Positions 9,039 through 18,110 of a DNA stretch of 64,000 nt are shown piece by piece. Under the pieces are notes generated by a model. The model was not told the DNA's origin. It did not search any database and was given only the letters and a program-made list of their open reading frames with translations. A program made the translations under genes and the position numbers. Source of the DNA: Streptomyces sp. FIT100 (GTDB taxonomy: Bacteria > Actinomycetota > Actinomycetes > Streptomycetales > Streptomycetaceae). The stretch lies in assembly GCF_024584805.1 (NCBI RefSeq), contig NZ_CP075715.1, positions 682,001-746,000 on the forward strand. The letters are read 5' to 3'. The stretch's first letter is position 1, and each line of letters opens with the position of its first letter.

Positions 9039-9830
9039 CTATATGACGTTCAGCGCCGCAGCCCCGCCCACGCCGCCGAGCAGCATGAACGCCGGCATCA
9101 GCACCTTCAGCTCGACCCAGCTGCCGGCCCGGAACCGCATGCCCTTCGGCGGGCCGACCGGGTACCAGCGCTTGCCGCCGACGGGGACCGGCCACAGGAT
9201 CGGGCAGCCCGAGACGGTCAGGGCGTCGCCGATATCATGGACCAGCGCGCCGAGGACGACGGGGAGACCGAGCCAGAGGTACTCCTGACCGGGTCCGGTG
9301 AAGAGCCAGTCGGCGCCGCTGCCCGGCTTGTCCAGGACGCCCGCCAGGATCCAGGCGCTCGTCGCGCCGAGCAGCCACACGAGGACATCGCTGGACACGC
9401 GCGCGGCCCGCCACAGCAGCCCCTCGACCGCGAGCACCAGGTGGACGAAGAGGATCGCGAGGACGGCCCACCGCCCGCCGGCCATCGCCAGCACCGAGGT
9501 GCCCCCTCCGATCAGGACCGCCCACAGCCAGGTGTGCGTGAGGGTGCGGTGCCCGCCGGTCCTGCGCTTGTCGCCCGGCTTCCTCGTCGCCTTGTAGACG
9601 GCGAACGACAGCTTGTCGACCACCTCGCACAGGCCCCGTGACACCGGCCCGAAGGCCCGGGAGATCGTCGCCGCCTTGTGGTCGAGGTCCGGTGCGAGCG
9701 CCGCGCCCGCACAGATCAGTGCGCCGACGACGAGCACGGGCCACGGCATCGGACGGTCCAAGGCGGCCGCCGCCGCTCCCACCCCCAGCCAGGCTGCCGC
9801 CCCGGACAGGGAGTGCGCCGGTCCCATCAT
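9039..9830 (-). CDS. YdjM-like membrane-bound metal-dependent hydrolase (DUF457)
   Basis: A 263-aa membrane protein of the YdjM/DUF457 group. Residues 1-10 (MMGPAHSLSG), the APDLDHK motif near 47 and the GGHRTLTHTW motif near 94 supply the His and Asp residues that define the family and are thought to bind a metal. About six hydrophobic helices surround them. The physiological substrate is unknown; in E. coli ydjM is a LexA-regulated gene. It is divergent from the helicase gene, with 133 bp between starts. That gap contains the 10-bp palindrome CTCATATGAG at 9874-9883. Confidence 0.78.
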   Translation of the reverse strand: MMGPAHSLSGAAAWLGVGAAAAALDRPMPWPVLVVGALICAGAALAPDLDHKAATISRAFGPVSRGLCEVVDKLSFAVYKATRKPGDKRRTGGHRTLTHTWLWAVLIGGGTSVLAMAGGRWAVLAILFVHLVLAVEGLLWRAARVSSDVLVWLLGATSAWILAGVLDKPGSGADWLFTGPGQEYLWLGLPVVLGALVHDIGDALTVSGCPILWPVPVGGKRWYPVGPPKGMRFRAGSWVELKVLMPAFMLLGGVGGAAALNVI

Positions 9831-9963
9831 GCTGTTCCCGCCCCATTTGTGTTGTCGTTGTGCTCAGTTGACGCTCATATGAGAGTCGGCTGACGGGACA
9901 GGGTACCGGGAGCGATCTTCGTCCCGGCAGCCGGTTCCCTCATCGGGACCGAAGCCAGGCAAG

Positions 9964-12486
9964 ATGGAGGGCGTGACCCTTATCGATCAGCTGCCGCCGG
10001 ACGCCGACCCCGATGCCCTCTTCGAAGCCTTCGCGTCATGGGCCGAGGAACGGGGCATCTCGCTCTACCCGGCCCAGGAGGAGGCGCTGATCGAGGTGGT
10101 CTCCGGGGCCAATGTGATCCTTTCCACACCCACCGGCTCGGGCAAGAGCCTGGTCGCGGCCGGGGCGCACTTCGCCGCGCTGGCCCGGGACGAGGTCACC
10201 TTCTACACGGCTCCGATCAAGGCCCTGGTCTCGGAGAAGTTCTTCGACCTCTGCAAGCTCTTCGGCACCGAGAACGTCGGCATGCTCACCGGCGACGCCT
10301 CCGTCAACGCGGACGCGCCCGTCATCTGCTGCACCGCCGAGGTGCTGGCCTCCATCGCGCTGCGCGACGGCAAGAACGCCGACATCGGCCAGGTCGTGAT
10401 GGACGAGTTCCACTTCTACGCGGAGCCCGACCGCGGCTGGGCCTGGCAGATCCCGCTCCTGGAACTCCCCCAGGCGCAGTTCGTGCTGATGTCGGCGACG
10501 CTCGGCGACGTCTCGATGTTCGAGAAGGACCTCAAGCGCCGCACCGGCCGCGACACCGCCGTTGTCCGCTCCGCGACCCGCCCGGTCCCGCTGTCGTACG
10601 AGTACGTGACGACACCGATCACCGAGACGCTGACCGAGCTGCTCGAGACCAGGCAGGCGCCGGTCTACATCGTGCACTTCACACAGGCGCAGGCGGTCGA
10701 GCGGGCCCAGTCGCTGATGAGTATCAACATGTGCACGCGCGAGGAGAAGGACCGGATCGCCGAGCTGATCGGCAACTTCCGCTTCACCACCACGTTCGGC
10801 CGGAACCTCTCCCGGTACGTGCGCCACGGCATCGGCGTCCACCACGCCGGCATGCTGCCCAAGTACCGCCGGCTCGTCGAGAAGCTCGCCCAGGCCGGAC
10901 TGCTGAAGGTCATCTGCGGGACGGACACGCTCGGGGTCGGCGTCAACGTCCCCATCCGCACGGTGCTGTTCACCGCGCTCACCAAGTACGACGGCAGCCG
11001 TGTCCGTACGCTGCGCTCCCGCGAGTTCCACCAGATCGCGGGCCGGGCCGGCCGCGCAGGATTCGACACCGCCGGGTTCGTCGTCGCGCAGGCGCCCGAG
11101 CACGTCATCGAGAACGAGAAGGCGCTCGCCAAGGCGGGCGACGACCCGAAGAAGAAGCGCAAGGTGGTCCGCAAGAAGGCCCCCGAGGGTTTCGTCGCAT
11201 GGTCCCAGGGCTCCTTCGAGAAGCTCATCGCCTCCGACCCCGAGCCGCTGACCTCCCGGTTCAAGGTCACCCACGCCATGCTGCTGTCGGTGATCGCCCG
11301 CCCCGGCAACGCCTTCGACGCGATGCGCAAGCTGCTTGAGGACAACCACGAGCCGCGCAGGCAGCAGCTGCGGCACATCCGCCGGGCGATCGCGATCTAC
11401 CGCTCGCTCCTCGACGGCGGCATCGTGGAGCGCCTCGAAACCCCCGACGCACAGGGCCGGATCGTCCGGCTCACCGTCGACTTCCAGCAGGACTTCGCGC
11501 TCAACCAGGCGCTCTCCACGTTCGCGCTCGCCGCCTTCGACCTGCTGGACCCCGAGTCGCCGTCGTACGCGCTCGACATGGTCTCCGTCGTCGAGTCGAC
11601 CCTCGACGACCCGCGCCAGATCCTCGCCGCGCAGCAGAACAAGGCGCGCGGGGAGGCGGTCGGCGCGATGAAGGCGGAGGGCGTCGAGTACGAGGAGCGG
11701 ATGGAGCGGCTGGCGGACATCTCGTATCCGAAGCCGCTGGAAGAGCTCCTCTGGCACGCCTACAACCTGTACCGCAAGTCCCACCCGTGGGTCGGCGACC
11801 ATCCGGTGTCGCCGAAGTCCGTCATCCGCGACATGTACGAACGGGCGCTGTCCTTCACCGAGTTCACGTCCTTCTACGAACTGGCCCGCACCGAGGGCAT
11901 CGTGCTGCGCTATCTCGCGAGCGCGTACAAGGCCCTGGACCACACCATCCCGGACGACCTGAAGACCGAGGACCTCCAGGATCTGATCGCCTGGCTGGGC
12001 GAGATGGTCCGGCAGGTCGACTCCAGCCTGCTCGACGAGTGGGAGCAGCTGGCCAACCCCGAGGTGGAGACCGCGGAGGAGGCCCAGGAGAAGGCCGACC
12101 AGGTCAAGCCGGTCACGGCCAACGCCCGCGCCTTCCGCGTGCTGGTGCGCAACGCCATGTTCCGCCGTGTGGAGCTCGCGGCCCTCGACCAGGTCGCCCA
12201 GCTGGGCGCGCTGGACGCCGAGTCCGGCTGGGACGAGGACGCGTGGGGCGAGGCGATGGACGCGTACTGGGACGAGTACGACGACCTGGGCACGGGCCCG
12301 GACGCGCGCGGTCCGAAACTGCTGTCCATCGAGGAGGACCCCGCACACGGTCTGTGGCGGGTGCGGCAGACCTTCGCCGACCCGAACGGCGACCATGACT
12401 GGGGCATCGGTGCGGAGGTCGATCTGGCGGCCTCCGACGAGGAGGGCCGGGCGGTCGTGCGGGTCACCTCCGTCGGGCAGCTGTGA
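9964..12486 (+). CDS. DEAH-type superfamily 2 helicase with DUF3516 C-terminus
   Basis: An 840-aa SF2 helicase of the Ski2/Mtr4-like type. Motif I is TPTGSGKS near residue 57, motif II is DEFH near 147, motif III SAT near 177, and the C-terminal RecA domain has HHAGMLP, GTDTLGVGVN and QIAGRAGRAG. A basic patch KKKRKVVRKK follows, then the long actinobacterial DUF3516 extension. The role is presumably RNA unwinding or quality control. The ATG at 9964 has a poor ribosome site; a GTG nine bases later is preceded by GGAGGG but only two bases away. tesB follows after 31 bp on the same strand. Confidence 0.9.
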   Translation: MEGVTLIDQLPPDADPDALFEAFASWAEERGISLYPAQEEALIEVVSGANVILSTPTGSGKSLVAAGAHFAALARDEVTFYTAPIKALVSEKFFDLCKLFGTENVGMLTGDASVNADAPVICCTAEVLASIALRDGKNADIGQVVMDEFHFYAEPDRGWAWQIPLLELPQAQFVLMSATLGDVSMFEKDLKRRTGRDTAVVRSATRPVPLSYEYVTTPITETLTELLETRQAPVYIVHFTQAQAVERAQSLMSINMCTREEKDRIAELIGNFRFTTTFGRNLSRYVRHGIGVHHAGMLPKYRRLVEKLAQAGLLKVICGTDTLGVGVNVPIRTVLFTALTKYDGSRVRTLRSREFHQIAGRAGRAGFDTAGFVVAQAPEHVIENEKALAKAGDDPKKKRKVVRKKAPEGFVAWSQGSFEKLIASDPEPLTSRFKVTHAMLLSVIARPGNAFDAMRKLLEDNHEPRRQQLRHIRRAIAIYRSLLDGGIVERLETPDAQGRIVRLTVDFQQDFALNQALSTFALAAFDLLDPESPSYALDMVSVVESTLDDPRQILAAQQNKARGEAVGAMKAEGVEYEERMERLADISYPKPLEELLWHAYNLYRKSHPWVGDHPVSPKSVIRDMYERALSFTEFTSFYELARTEGIVLRYLASAYKALDHTIPDDLKTEDLQDLIAWLGEMVRQVDSSLLDEWEQLANPEVETAEEAQEKADQVKPVTANARAFRVLVRNAMFRRVELAALDQVAQLGALDAESGWDEDAWGEAMDAYWDEYDDLGTGPDARGPKLLSIEEDPAHGLWRVRQTFADPNGDHDWGIGAEVDLAASDEEGRAVVRVTSVGQL

Positions 12487-12517
12487 CGGCCGTCGGAGCT
12501 GTGAGAGGACTCCTGCC

Positions 12518-13387
12518 ATGACCAACCCCGCAGAGCGCCTCGTCGACCTGCTCGACCTGGAGCGGATCGAGGTCAACATCTTCCGCGGGCAGAGCCCCAA
12601 CGAGTCGCTTCAGCGCGTCTTCGGCGGGCAGGTGGCGGGCCAGGCGCTGGTCGCTGCCGGGCGGACGACGGACGGCGGGCGGCCGGTGCACTCGCTGCAC
12701 GCGTACTTCCTGCGCCCGGGGGTCCCCGGCGTGCCGATCGTCTACCAGGTCGAACGGGTCAGGGACGGCCGCTCGTTCACCACCCGCCGGGTCACCGCCG
12801 TGCAGCAGGGGCGCACGATCTTCAACCTCACGGCCTCCTTCCACCAGCCCGAGGAGGCCGGCTTCGAGCACCAGCTGCCGCCGCGCCTGGACTTCCCCGA
12901 CCCCGAGACCCTGCCGACGGTCACCACGGAGATCAGGGAGCACCTGGGTGCGCTGCCGGAGGCGCTTCAGCGGATGGCCCGGCGCCAGCCCTTCGACATC
13001 CGCTACGTCGACCGGCTGCGCTGGACCCACGAGGAGATCAAGGACGCGGACCCGCGCAGCGCCGTGTGGATGCGTGCGGTGGGTCCGCTCGGCGACGACC
13101 CGCTGGTGCACACGTGCGCGCTGACGTACGCGAGCGACATGACGCTGCTGGACGCGGTGCGCATCCCGGTCGAGCCGCTGTGGGGGCCGCGGGGCTTCGA
13201 CATGGCGTCGCTGGACCACGCCATGTGGTTCCACCGGCCGTTCCGGGCGGACGAGTGGTTCCTCTACGACCAGGAGGCGCCCATCGCGACGGGCGGCCGC
13301 GGGCTGGCGCGCGGCCGGATCTACGACCGCGAGGGGCGGCTCCTGGTCTCGGTGGTCCAGGAGGGCCTGTTCAGACCGCTGAAGTGA
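12518..13387 (+). CDS. tesB: Acyl-CoA thioesterase II
   Basis: A 289-aa double-hotdog thioesterase that hydrolyses acyl-CoA to free fatty acid and CoA. The N-terminal hotdog holds FGGQVAGQALVAAGRTTDGGRPVHSLHAYFLRPG, and the C-terminal half holds the DHAMWFHRPFRADEWFLYDQEAP segment with the conserved Asp, plus GRGLARGRIYDREGRL near the end. Length agrees with TesB of other actinobacteria. The ATG at 12518 lies 13 bases after GAGAGGA. It follows the helicase closely and precedes a glutathione peroxidase gene by 34 bp, so the three may share transcripts. Confidence 0.93.
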   Translation: MTNPAERLVDLLDLERIEVNIFRGQSPNESLQRVFGGQVAGQALVAAGRTTDGGRPVHSLHAYFLRPGVPGVPIVYQVERVRDGRSFTTRRVTAVQQGRTIFNLTASFHQPEEAGFEHQLPPRLDFPDPETLPTVTTEIREHLGALPEALQRMARRQPFDIRYVDRLRWTHEEIKDADPRSAVWMRAVGPLGDDPLVHTCALTYASDMTLLDAVRIPVEPLWGPRGFDMASLDHAMWFHRPFRADEWFLYDQEAPIATGGRGLARGRIYDREGRLLVSVVQEGLFRPLK

Positions 13388-13421
13388 CCGATTCACCAGA
13401 CCCGATTCACAAGGAGATCCG

Positions 13422-13907
13422 ATGACGCTGTACGACATCCCGCTGCGCACCCTGAGCGGCGAGCCCACCTCGCTGGCCGACTACCGGGACTCGGCCGTGC
13501 TGCTGGTGAACGTGGCCTCCAAGTGCGGCCTGACCCCGCAGTACGCCGGTCTGGAGCGGCTCCAGAAGCAGTACGGGGACCGCGGGTTCACCGTGCTCGG
13601 CGTGCCCTGCAACCAGTTCGCCGGGCAGGAGCCGGGCAGCGCCGAGGAGATCCGGACGTTCTGCTCGACGACGTACGGCGTCTCGTTCCCGCTCCTGGAG
13701 AAGGTGGACGTGAACGGCGCGGACCGGCATGCGCTGTACACGGAGCTGACGCAGGTCGCGGACGCGGACGGGGAGGCGGGCGACGTGCAGTGGAACTTCG
13801 AGAAGTTCCTGATCTCGCCGCGCGGTGAGGTGACCCGCTTCCGTCCGCGCACGGAGCCGGAGGCCCCGGAGCTCGTCGCGGCGATCGAGGCACTGCTGGG
13901 CGCCTGA
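13422..13907 (+). CDS. Glutathione peroxidase family thiol peroxidase
   Basis: A 161-aa thioredoxin-fold peroxidase. The catalytic tetrad is visible: Cys35 in VNVASKCG, Gln in VPCNQFAGQEPG, and Trp/Asn in WNFEKFLI. It uses Cys rather than selenocysteine. Because Streptomyces lacks glutathione, the physiological reductant is more likely thioredoxin (inference). AAGGAG sits just upstream of the ATG. A perfect hairpin 9 bp after the stop probably terminates the transcript. Confidence 0.93.
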   Translation: MTLYDIPLRTLSGEPTSLADYRDSAVLLVNVASKCGLTPQYAGLERLQKQYGDRGFTVLGVPCNQFAGQEPGSAEEIRTFCSTTYGVSFPLLEKVDVNGADRHALYTELTQVADADGEAGDVQWNFEKFLISPRGEVTRFRPRTEPEAPELVAAIEALLGA

Positions 13908-13915
13908 CAGCGGCG

Positions 13916-13952
13916 GAGGGGGCGGCGTACGGGTGTCGTACGCCGCCCCCTC
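13916..13952 (+). terminator. Perfect 16-bp hairpin after glutathione peroxidase
   Basis: Inverted repeat with 16-bp arms (13916-13931 and 13937-13952, beginning GAGGGGGCGGCG) and a 5-base loop. There is no U tract, as is usual for terminators in this GC range. It lies between convergent genes and could serve both. Confidence 0.75.
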
Positions 13953-14003
13953 GCGCGTCGGCCGGGCGTGTCGCCCGGGCCGTGTCGCCCGGGTCGCGGC
14001 TCC

Positions 14004-15233
14004 CTAGCGGATCGGCATCCCGGACAGCGTGCGGGCGATCACCAGGCGCTGGATCTCGCTGGTGCCCTCGAAGATCGTGTAGATCGCTGCGTCGCGGTGC
14101 ATGCGCTCCACCGGGTACTCGCGGGTGAAGCCGTTGCCGCCGAGGATCTGGACGGCCTGCGCGGTGACCTTCTTGGCGACCTCGCTGGCGAAGAGCTTCG
14201 ACATCGAGCCCTCGGCCGCGGTGAACGGCTTGCCGCTCACCCCCATCCAGGAGGCGCGCCAGACGAGCAGCCGGGCCGCGTCGATCTGCGTGCGCATGTC
14301 GGCGAGCTGGAAGGCGATGCCCTGGTTGTCGATGATCGGGCGGCCGAACTGCTCACGGGTCCTGGCGTAGTCGAGCGCGTAGTCGTACGCGGCGCGGGCC
14401 GTGCCGACCGCCATGGCGCCGACGGCGGGGCGGGACGCCTCGAAGGTCGCCATGGCGGCGTTCTTGACGCGTTCGCCGCCGCCCGCCCTGGCCCGCTCGC
14501 GGGCGCGGGCGAGGCGCTTGTCGAGCTTCTCCTTGCCGCCGAGGAGGCAGGAGCCGGGGACGCGGACGTCCTCCAGGACGACCTCGGCGGTGTGGGAGGC
14601 GCGGATGCCGTGCTTCTTGAACTTCTGGCCCTGGGAGAGACCGGGGGTGTTCGGCGGCACGATGAAGGAGGCGTGGCCCTTGGTGCCGAGCTCCGGGTCG
14701 ACCACGGCGACGACGACATGGACGTTGGCGATGCCGCCGTTGGTCGCCCAGGTCTTCGTGCCGTTGAGGACCCATTCGTCCTTGGCCTCGTCGTAGACGG
14801 CGCGGGTGCGCATCGAGCCGACGTCGGAGCCGGCGTCGGGCTCGGAGGAGCAGAAGGCGGCGACCTTCACGTCCTGGACGTCGCCGTACATCTGCGGGAT
14901 CCAGGTGCCGATCTGCTCCTCGGTGCCGTTGGCGAGGACGCCGACGGCGGCGAGTCCGGTACCGACGATGGAGAGGGCGATGCCGGCGTCGCCCCAGAAG
15001 AGCTCCTCCATGGCCACCGGGATGCCGAGGCCGGTGGGGTCGAAGAACTGCTGGGCATAGAAGTCGAGGGAGTAGATGCCGACCTTGGCGGCCTCCTGGA
15101 TGACCGGCCAGGGTGTCTCCTCGCGCTCGTCCCACTCCGCGGCGGCCGGGCGGATCACGTCCTTCGCGAAGCCGTGCAGCCAGTCGCGCACCTGCTTCTG
15201 GTCGTCGTTGAGATCGAGCGCGAACTCGGTCAT
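14004..15233 (-). CDS. Acyl-CoA dehydrogenase
   Basis: A 409-aa flavoprotein that oxidises acyl-CoA to enoyl-CoA. It has the full ACAD layout: N-terminal helices (MTEFALDLNDDQKQVRDWLHG), the middle domain with AAFCSSEPDAGSDV and KTWATNGG, and the C-terminal FEGTSEIQRLVIARTLSGM motif with the Glu region typical of the active site. The ATG at 15233 has GGAGGGG seven bases upstream. It is divergent from a TetR regulator, with palindromes between them that probably control both. Chain-length preference cannot be read from the sequence. Confidence 0.92.
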   Translation of the reverse strand: MTEFALDLNDDQKQVRDWLHGFAKDVIRPAAAEWDEREETPWPVIQEAAKVGIYSLDFYAQQFFDPTGLGIPVAMEELFWGDAGIALSIVGTGLAAVGVLANGTEEQIGTWIPQMYGDVQDVKVAAFCSSEPDAGSDVGSMRTRAVYDEAKDEWVLNGTKTWATNGGIANVHVVVAVVDPELGTKGHASFIVPPNTPGLSQGQKFKKHGIRASHTAEVVLEDVRVPGSCLLGGKEKLDKRLARARERARAGGGERVKNAAMATFEASRPAVGAMAVGTARAAYDYALDYARTREQFGRPIIDNQGIAFQLADMRTQIDAARLLVWRASWMGVSGKPFTAAEGSMSKLFASEVAKKVTAQAVQILGGNGFTREYPVERMHRDAAIYTIFEGTSEIQRLVIARTLSGMPIR

Positions 15234-15275
15234 TTTCCCCTCCTGATGTGCATCCACTCGCCCGCTGCGACGCAT

Positions 15276-15313
15276 GTTACTAGCGGTAACCGCAGTCTGT
15301 TACCGGCAGGTAC
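15276..15313. promoter_or_regulatory. Tandem TetR-type operators between ACAD and tetR
   Basis: A perfect inverted repeat GTTAC-N5-GTAAC at 15276-15290 is followed 23 bp on by an imperfect copy GTTAC-N5-GGTAC at 15299-15313. Both lie just upstream of the acyl-CoA dehydrogenase start. The divergent TetR regulator is the obvious candidate to bind them; this is inferred from position and symmetry. Confidence 0.6.
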
Positions 15314-15405
15314 GGGCTGTCAACCGCCATCGGCACGATCGCCACCCGAGCCCGGCGGAGTGTTACGTTTCGCAGGCCGCAGGAGAACGAGGGCGGGGAG
15401 ACGCC

Positions 15406-16053
15406 ATGGAGACCACGACTCAGCAGACCGACCAGCAGCGGTCGGTGGACCAGCGGCGACGGGAACTCCTCGAAGCCGCGGACCGTGTGGTGCTCAGGGA
15501 CGGGCCGGGGGCGTCCATGAACGCGATCGCGGCGGAGGCGGGGATCACCAAGCCGATCCTCTACCGGCACTTCGGTGACAAGGGCGGACTCTACCGCGCC
15601 CTCGCCAAGCGGCACACCGACGCACTGCTGGACGCACTGCGCACCGCGATCGACGCCAGCTCCGACCGGCGCGAGCGGGTCGAGCACACGCTCGACACCT
15701 ACCTCGCGGCGATCGAGGCGCGGCCTCAGGTCTACCGCTTCCTGATGCACCCCGCCGACGACCCCCAGCTGACCGAGCAGACCTTCGACGTCGGCCGCCA
15801 CTCGGCGCCGCTGCTGCGCCGACTCGGCGAGGAGCTGGCGAAGGTCATCGCCGAACGCGTCGACCTCGGTCCCGGCGGCGACGAGCTGGCCCGGATCTGG
15901 GGCCACGGCATCGTCGGCATGATGCACGGCGCCGGCGACTGGTGGCTGGGCGAACGCCCGTGCTCACGGCAGCAGTTGGTCCGGAGCCTGGCGGACCTGC
16001 TGTGGGGCCGCCTGTCGGTGGCCGAGGACCGCGCGGGCAGCCCGGGCTTCTGA
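15406..16053 (+). CDS. TetR family transcriptional regulator
   Basis: A 215-aa TetR repressor. The N-terminal helix-turn-helix is clear (residues 18-66: RRRELLEAADRVVLRDG, MNAIAAEAGITKPILYRHFGDKGGLYRAL). The C-terminal ligand domain contains RPQVYRFLMHP and an HGIVGMMHGAGDWWL helix, seen in TetR regulators of fatty-acid metabolism. The ATG at 15406 follows GGGGAG. It is divergent from the acyl-CoA dehydrogenase with operator-like palindromes between them, so a long-chain acyl-CoA-responsive role is likely but not shown. Confidence 0.88.
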   Translation: METTTQQTDQQRSVDQRRRELLEAADRVVLRDGPGASMNAIAAEAGITKPILYRHFGDKGGLYRALAKRHTDALLDALRTAIDASSDRRERVEHTLDTYLAAIEARPQVYRFLMHPADDPQLTEQTFDVGRHSAPLLRRLGEELAKVIAERVDLGPGGDELARIWGHGIVGMMHGAGDWWLGERPCSRQQLVRSLADLLWGRLSVAEDRAGSPGF

Positions 16054-16060
16054 CGGGGAC

Positions 16061-16190
16061 CGGCGCCAGGACCCCCAGCGCCAGGACCCCCGTACGGCCT
16101 TCGGCCGTTTCCCCCATCGCCGGACGGGCCGGGTTCCAGCCCGTCCGGCGATCGAGGAGCGGGGGTTCGGGGGCGGAGCCCGGTTCGGGG
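16061..16190. repeat. REP-like intergenic palindromic element
   Basis: A non-coding stretch between convergent genes. It starts with two copies of GCGCCAGGACCCCC. A small hairpin follows (ACGGCC-TTC-GGCCGT, 16094-16108), then a perfect 14-bp inverted repeat ATCGCCGGACGGGC / GCCCGTCCGGCGAT at 16116-16129 and 16139-16152. It ends in GGGGGTTCGGGGGCGGAGCC-like sequence. This arrangement recurs between genes in many Streptomyces genomes. It may also act as a bidirectional terminator. Confidence 0.6.
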
Positions 16191-16733
16191 CTACCGGCGC
16201 CCCCACGCCGTGCGGCCCACCGCACGCAGGGCGCGCCGGCGGCGCCAGCCGGTGACGCGGTCCAGGTAGACCCCGCCCTCCAGGTGGTCGCACTCGTGCT
16301 GGAGGCACCGCGCGAAGAACCCGGTGCCCTCCACCCGCACCGGCGCGCCCTCCGCCGTCACGCCCTCCACGACCGCGCGGTCGTACCGGGGCGTCCCCGC
16401 CTCGATCCCCGGCAGCGACAGACAGCCCTCGGGGCCGCGCAGCTCGACCCCGTCCGCGGCGACGAGCCGCGGATTCACCACGTGCCCGAGGTGGCGCACG
16501 TCCTCGTCGTCGGGGCAGTCGTAGACGAAGACCCGCAGCCCCACACCGACCTGGTTCGCCGCGAGCCCGACGCCGTTGGCCGCGTACATTGTCGCGTACA
16601 TGTCCTCGATCAGCCTCGCCAGCGACGGTCCGAAGTCGGTGACCGCCTCGCAGGGCGCGTGCAGAACGGGGTCACCGAGCAGGCGCATGGCGCGGACGCG
16701 CCCGGAACTGCCGGGGATCGGTCGGTTTCGCAT
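16191..16733 (-). CDS. def: Peptide deformylase
   Basis: A 180-aa metalloenzyme that removes the N-formyl group from nascent proteins. All three family motifs are present: GVGLAANQVG (motif I), EGCLSLPG (motif II, metal-binding Cys) and HECDH (motif III, two metal-binding His and the catalytic Glu). The ATG at 16733 gives a normal length; the long open frame upstream is antisense to murT. It is divergent from murT. Streptomyces usually carry several deformylases, and which paralogue this is cannot be told. Confidence 0.92.
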   Translation of the reverse strand: MRNRPIPGSSGRVRAMRLLGDPVLHAPCEAVTDFGPSLARLIEDMYATMYAANGVGLAANQVGVGLRVFVYDCPDDEDVRHLGHVVNPRLVAADGVELRGPEGCLSLPGIEAGTPRYDRAVVEGVTAEGAPVRVEGTGFFARCLQHECDHLEGGVYLDRVTGWRRRRALRAVGRTAWGRR

Positions 16734-16836
16734 GCCGGCAAGGTTACGTTCCGCCCACCTGCGCGAACCGCGGTTCGGGCCCGTGACCGGATCTCGATAG
16801 GCTGAGCCCCGACCGACGCAAGGAGGATCAAGGACG

Positions 16837-18084
16837 ATGGCAGGACACCCTGGCAACGCAGAGCCGCTGTCGCCGCGGGCCAAGCTGGCCGTGACGGCAG
16901 GGAAGGCCGCAGCGGCGGTGTCGCGCGCAGCGGGACGTGGCAGCGGATCGGTGATCGGCGGCCGGGTGGCGCTGAAACTCGACCCGGATCTGCTGAGTCG
17001 GCTGGCACACCACCTCGACGTCATCCTGGTGTCGGCGACGAACGGCAAGACGACCACCACCCGGCTCATCGCCGAGGCGCTGCGCGCCAGCGGCCCGGTC
17101 GTCTCGAACGCGCTGGGCGCGAACATGCCCGCGGGCATCACGTCCGCGCTCGCCGGCGGCTCCGACGCCAAGTACGGCGTGATCGAGGTCGACGAGAAGT
17201 ACCTGGCCGGGGTCGCCCGCGACACCACCCCCAAGGCCATCGCGCTGCTCAACCTCTCCCGCGACCAGCTCGACCGCGCCGCCGAGACCCGGATGCTCGC
17301 CGAGAAGTGGCGCGAGGGCCTCTCCGGCACCAAGGCCGTCGTCATCGCCAACGCCGACGACCCGCTGATCGTCTGGGCCGCGTCCTCCTCCGCCAACGTG
17401 GTGTGGGTGGCCGCCGGACAGGAGTGGAAGGACGACGCCTGGTCCTGCCCGTCCTGCGGCGGTGTGATGCAGCGCCCCGGCGACGACTGGTACTGCGGCG
17501 AGTGCGGCTTCCGCCGGCCCCCGGTGAGCTGGGCGCTGAGCGGCGACCACGTACTCGACCCGCACGGCTCGGCCTGGCCGATCCACCTCCAGCTGCCGGG
17601 CCGCGCCAACAAGGCCAACGCCGCCACCTCCGCCGCGGTCGCCGCCGTCTTCGGCGTCCCGCCGCAGGTCGCCCTGGAGCGCATGTACCAGGTGCAGGCG
17701 GTCGCCGGACGGTACGACGTGGTGTCGTTCCTCGGCCGCGACCTGCGGCTGCTGCTGGCGAAGAACCCGGCCGGCTGGCTGGAGACGTTCTCGCTGATCG
17801 ACCCGCCGCCGACCCCGGTGATCCTCTCCGTCAACGCCCGCGGCGCCGACGGCACGGACACCTCCTGGCTGTGGGACGTCGACTACACCCGGCTCGCCGG
17901 GCACCCGATCCTGGTGATCGGCGACCGCAGGCTCGACCTGGCCGTCCGCCTCGAGGTCGCGGGCCTGGAATTCCGGGTCTGCGACACCGTCGAGGAGGCC
18001 GTGCAGCTCGCCCCGCCCGGGCGGATCGAGCTCATCGCCAACTACACCGCCTTCCAGGACGTACGCCGCCGCGTCGGCAACTGA
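16837..18084 (+). CDS. murT: Lipid II isoglutaminyl synthase, Mur ligase-like subunit MurT
   Basis: A 415-aa subunit that, with GatD, amidates the D-Glu residue of lipid II to D-isoglutamine. The ATP-binding loop SATNGKTTTTR lies near residue 67. A four-Cys zinc ribbon (CPSCGG ... CGECG) is inserted in the middle domain, as known for MurT, and the DUF1727 C-terminal domain ends with LIANYTAFQDVR. An AGGAGG ribosome site precedes the ATG. gatD follows after 26 bp, the standard actinobacterial and firmicute pairing. Confidence 0.96.
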   Translation: MAGHPGNAEPLSPRAKLAVTAGKAAAAVSRAAGRGSGSVIGGRVALKLDPDLLSRLAHHLDVILVSATNGKTTTTRLIAEALRASGPVVSNALGANMPAGITSALAGGSDAKYGVIEVDEKYLAGVARDTTPKAIALLNLSRDQLDRAAETRMLAEKWREGLSGTKAVVIANADDPLIVWAASSSANVVWVAAGQEWKDDAWSCPSCGGVMQRPGDDWYCGECGFRRPPVSWALSGDHVLDPHGSAWPIHLQLPGRANKANAATSAAVAAVFGVPPQVALERMYQVQAVAGRYDVVSFLGRDLRLLLAKNPAGWLETFSLIDPPPTPVILSVNARGADGTDTSWLWDVDYTRLAGHPILVIGDRRLDLAVRLEVAGLEFRVCDTVEEAVQLAPPGRIELIANYTAFQDVRRRVGN

Positions 18085-18110
18085 GCCGGCAGACCAGAGG
18101 AAAAGAGAGC

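Noticed and set aside
9874..9883. CTCATATGAG palindrome between the YdjM-like and helicase genes
   Set aside because: Ten bases of symmetry occur by chance and no regulator is linked.
10036..12600. 854-codon open frame opposite the helicase
   Set aside because: Antisense to clear helicase motifs and of low complexity.
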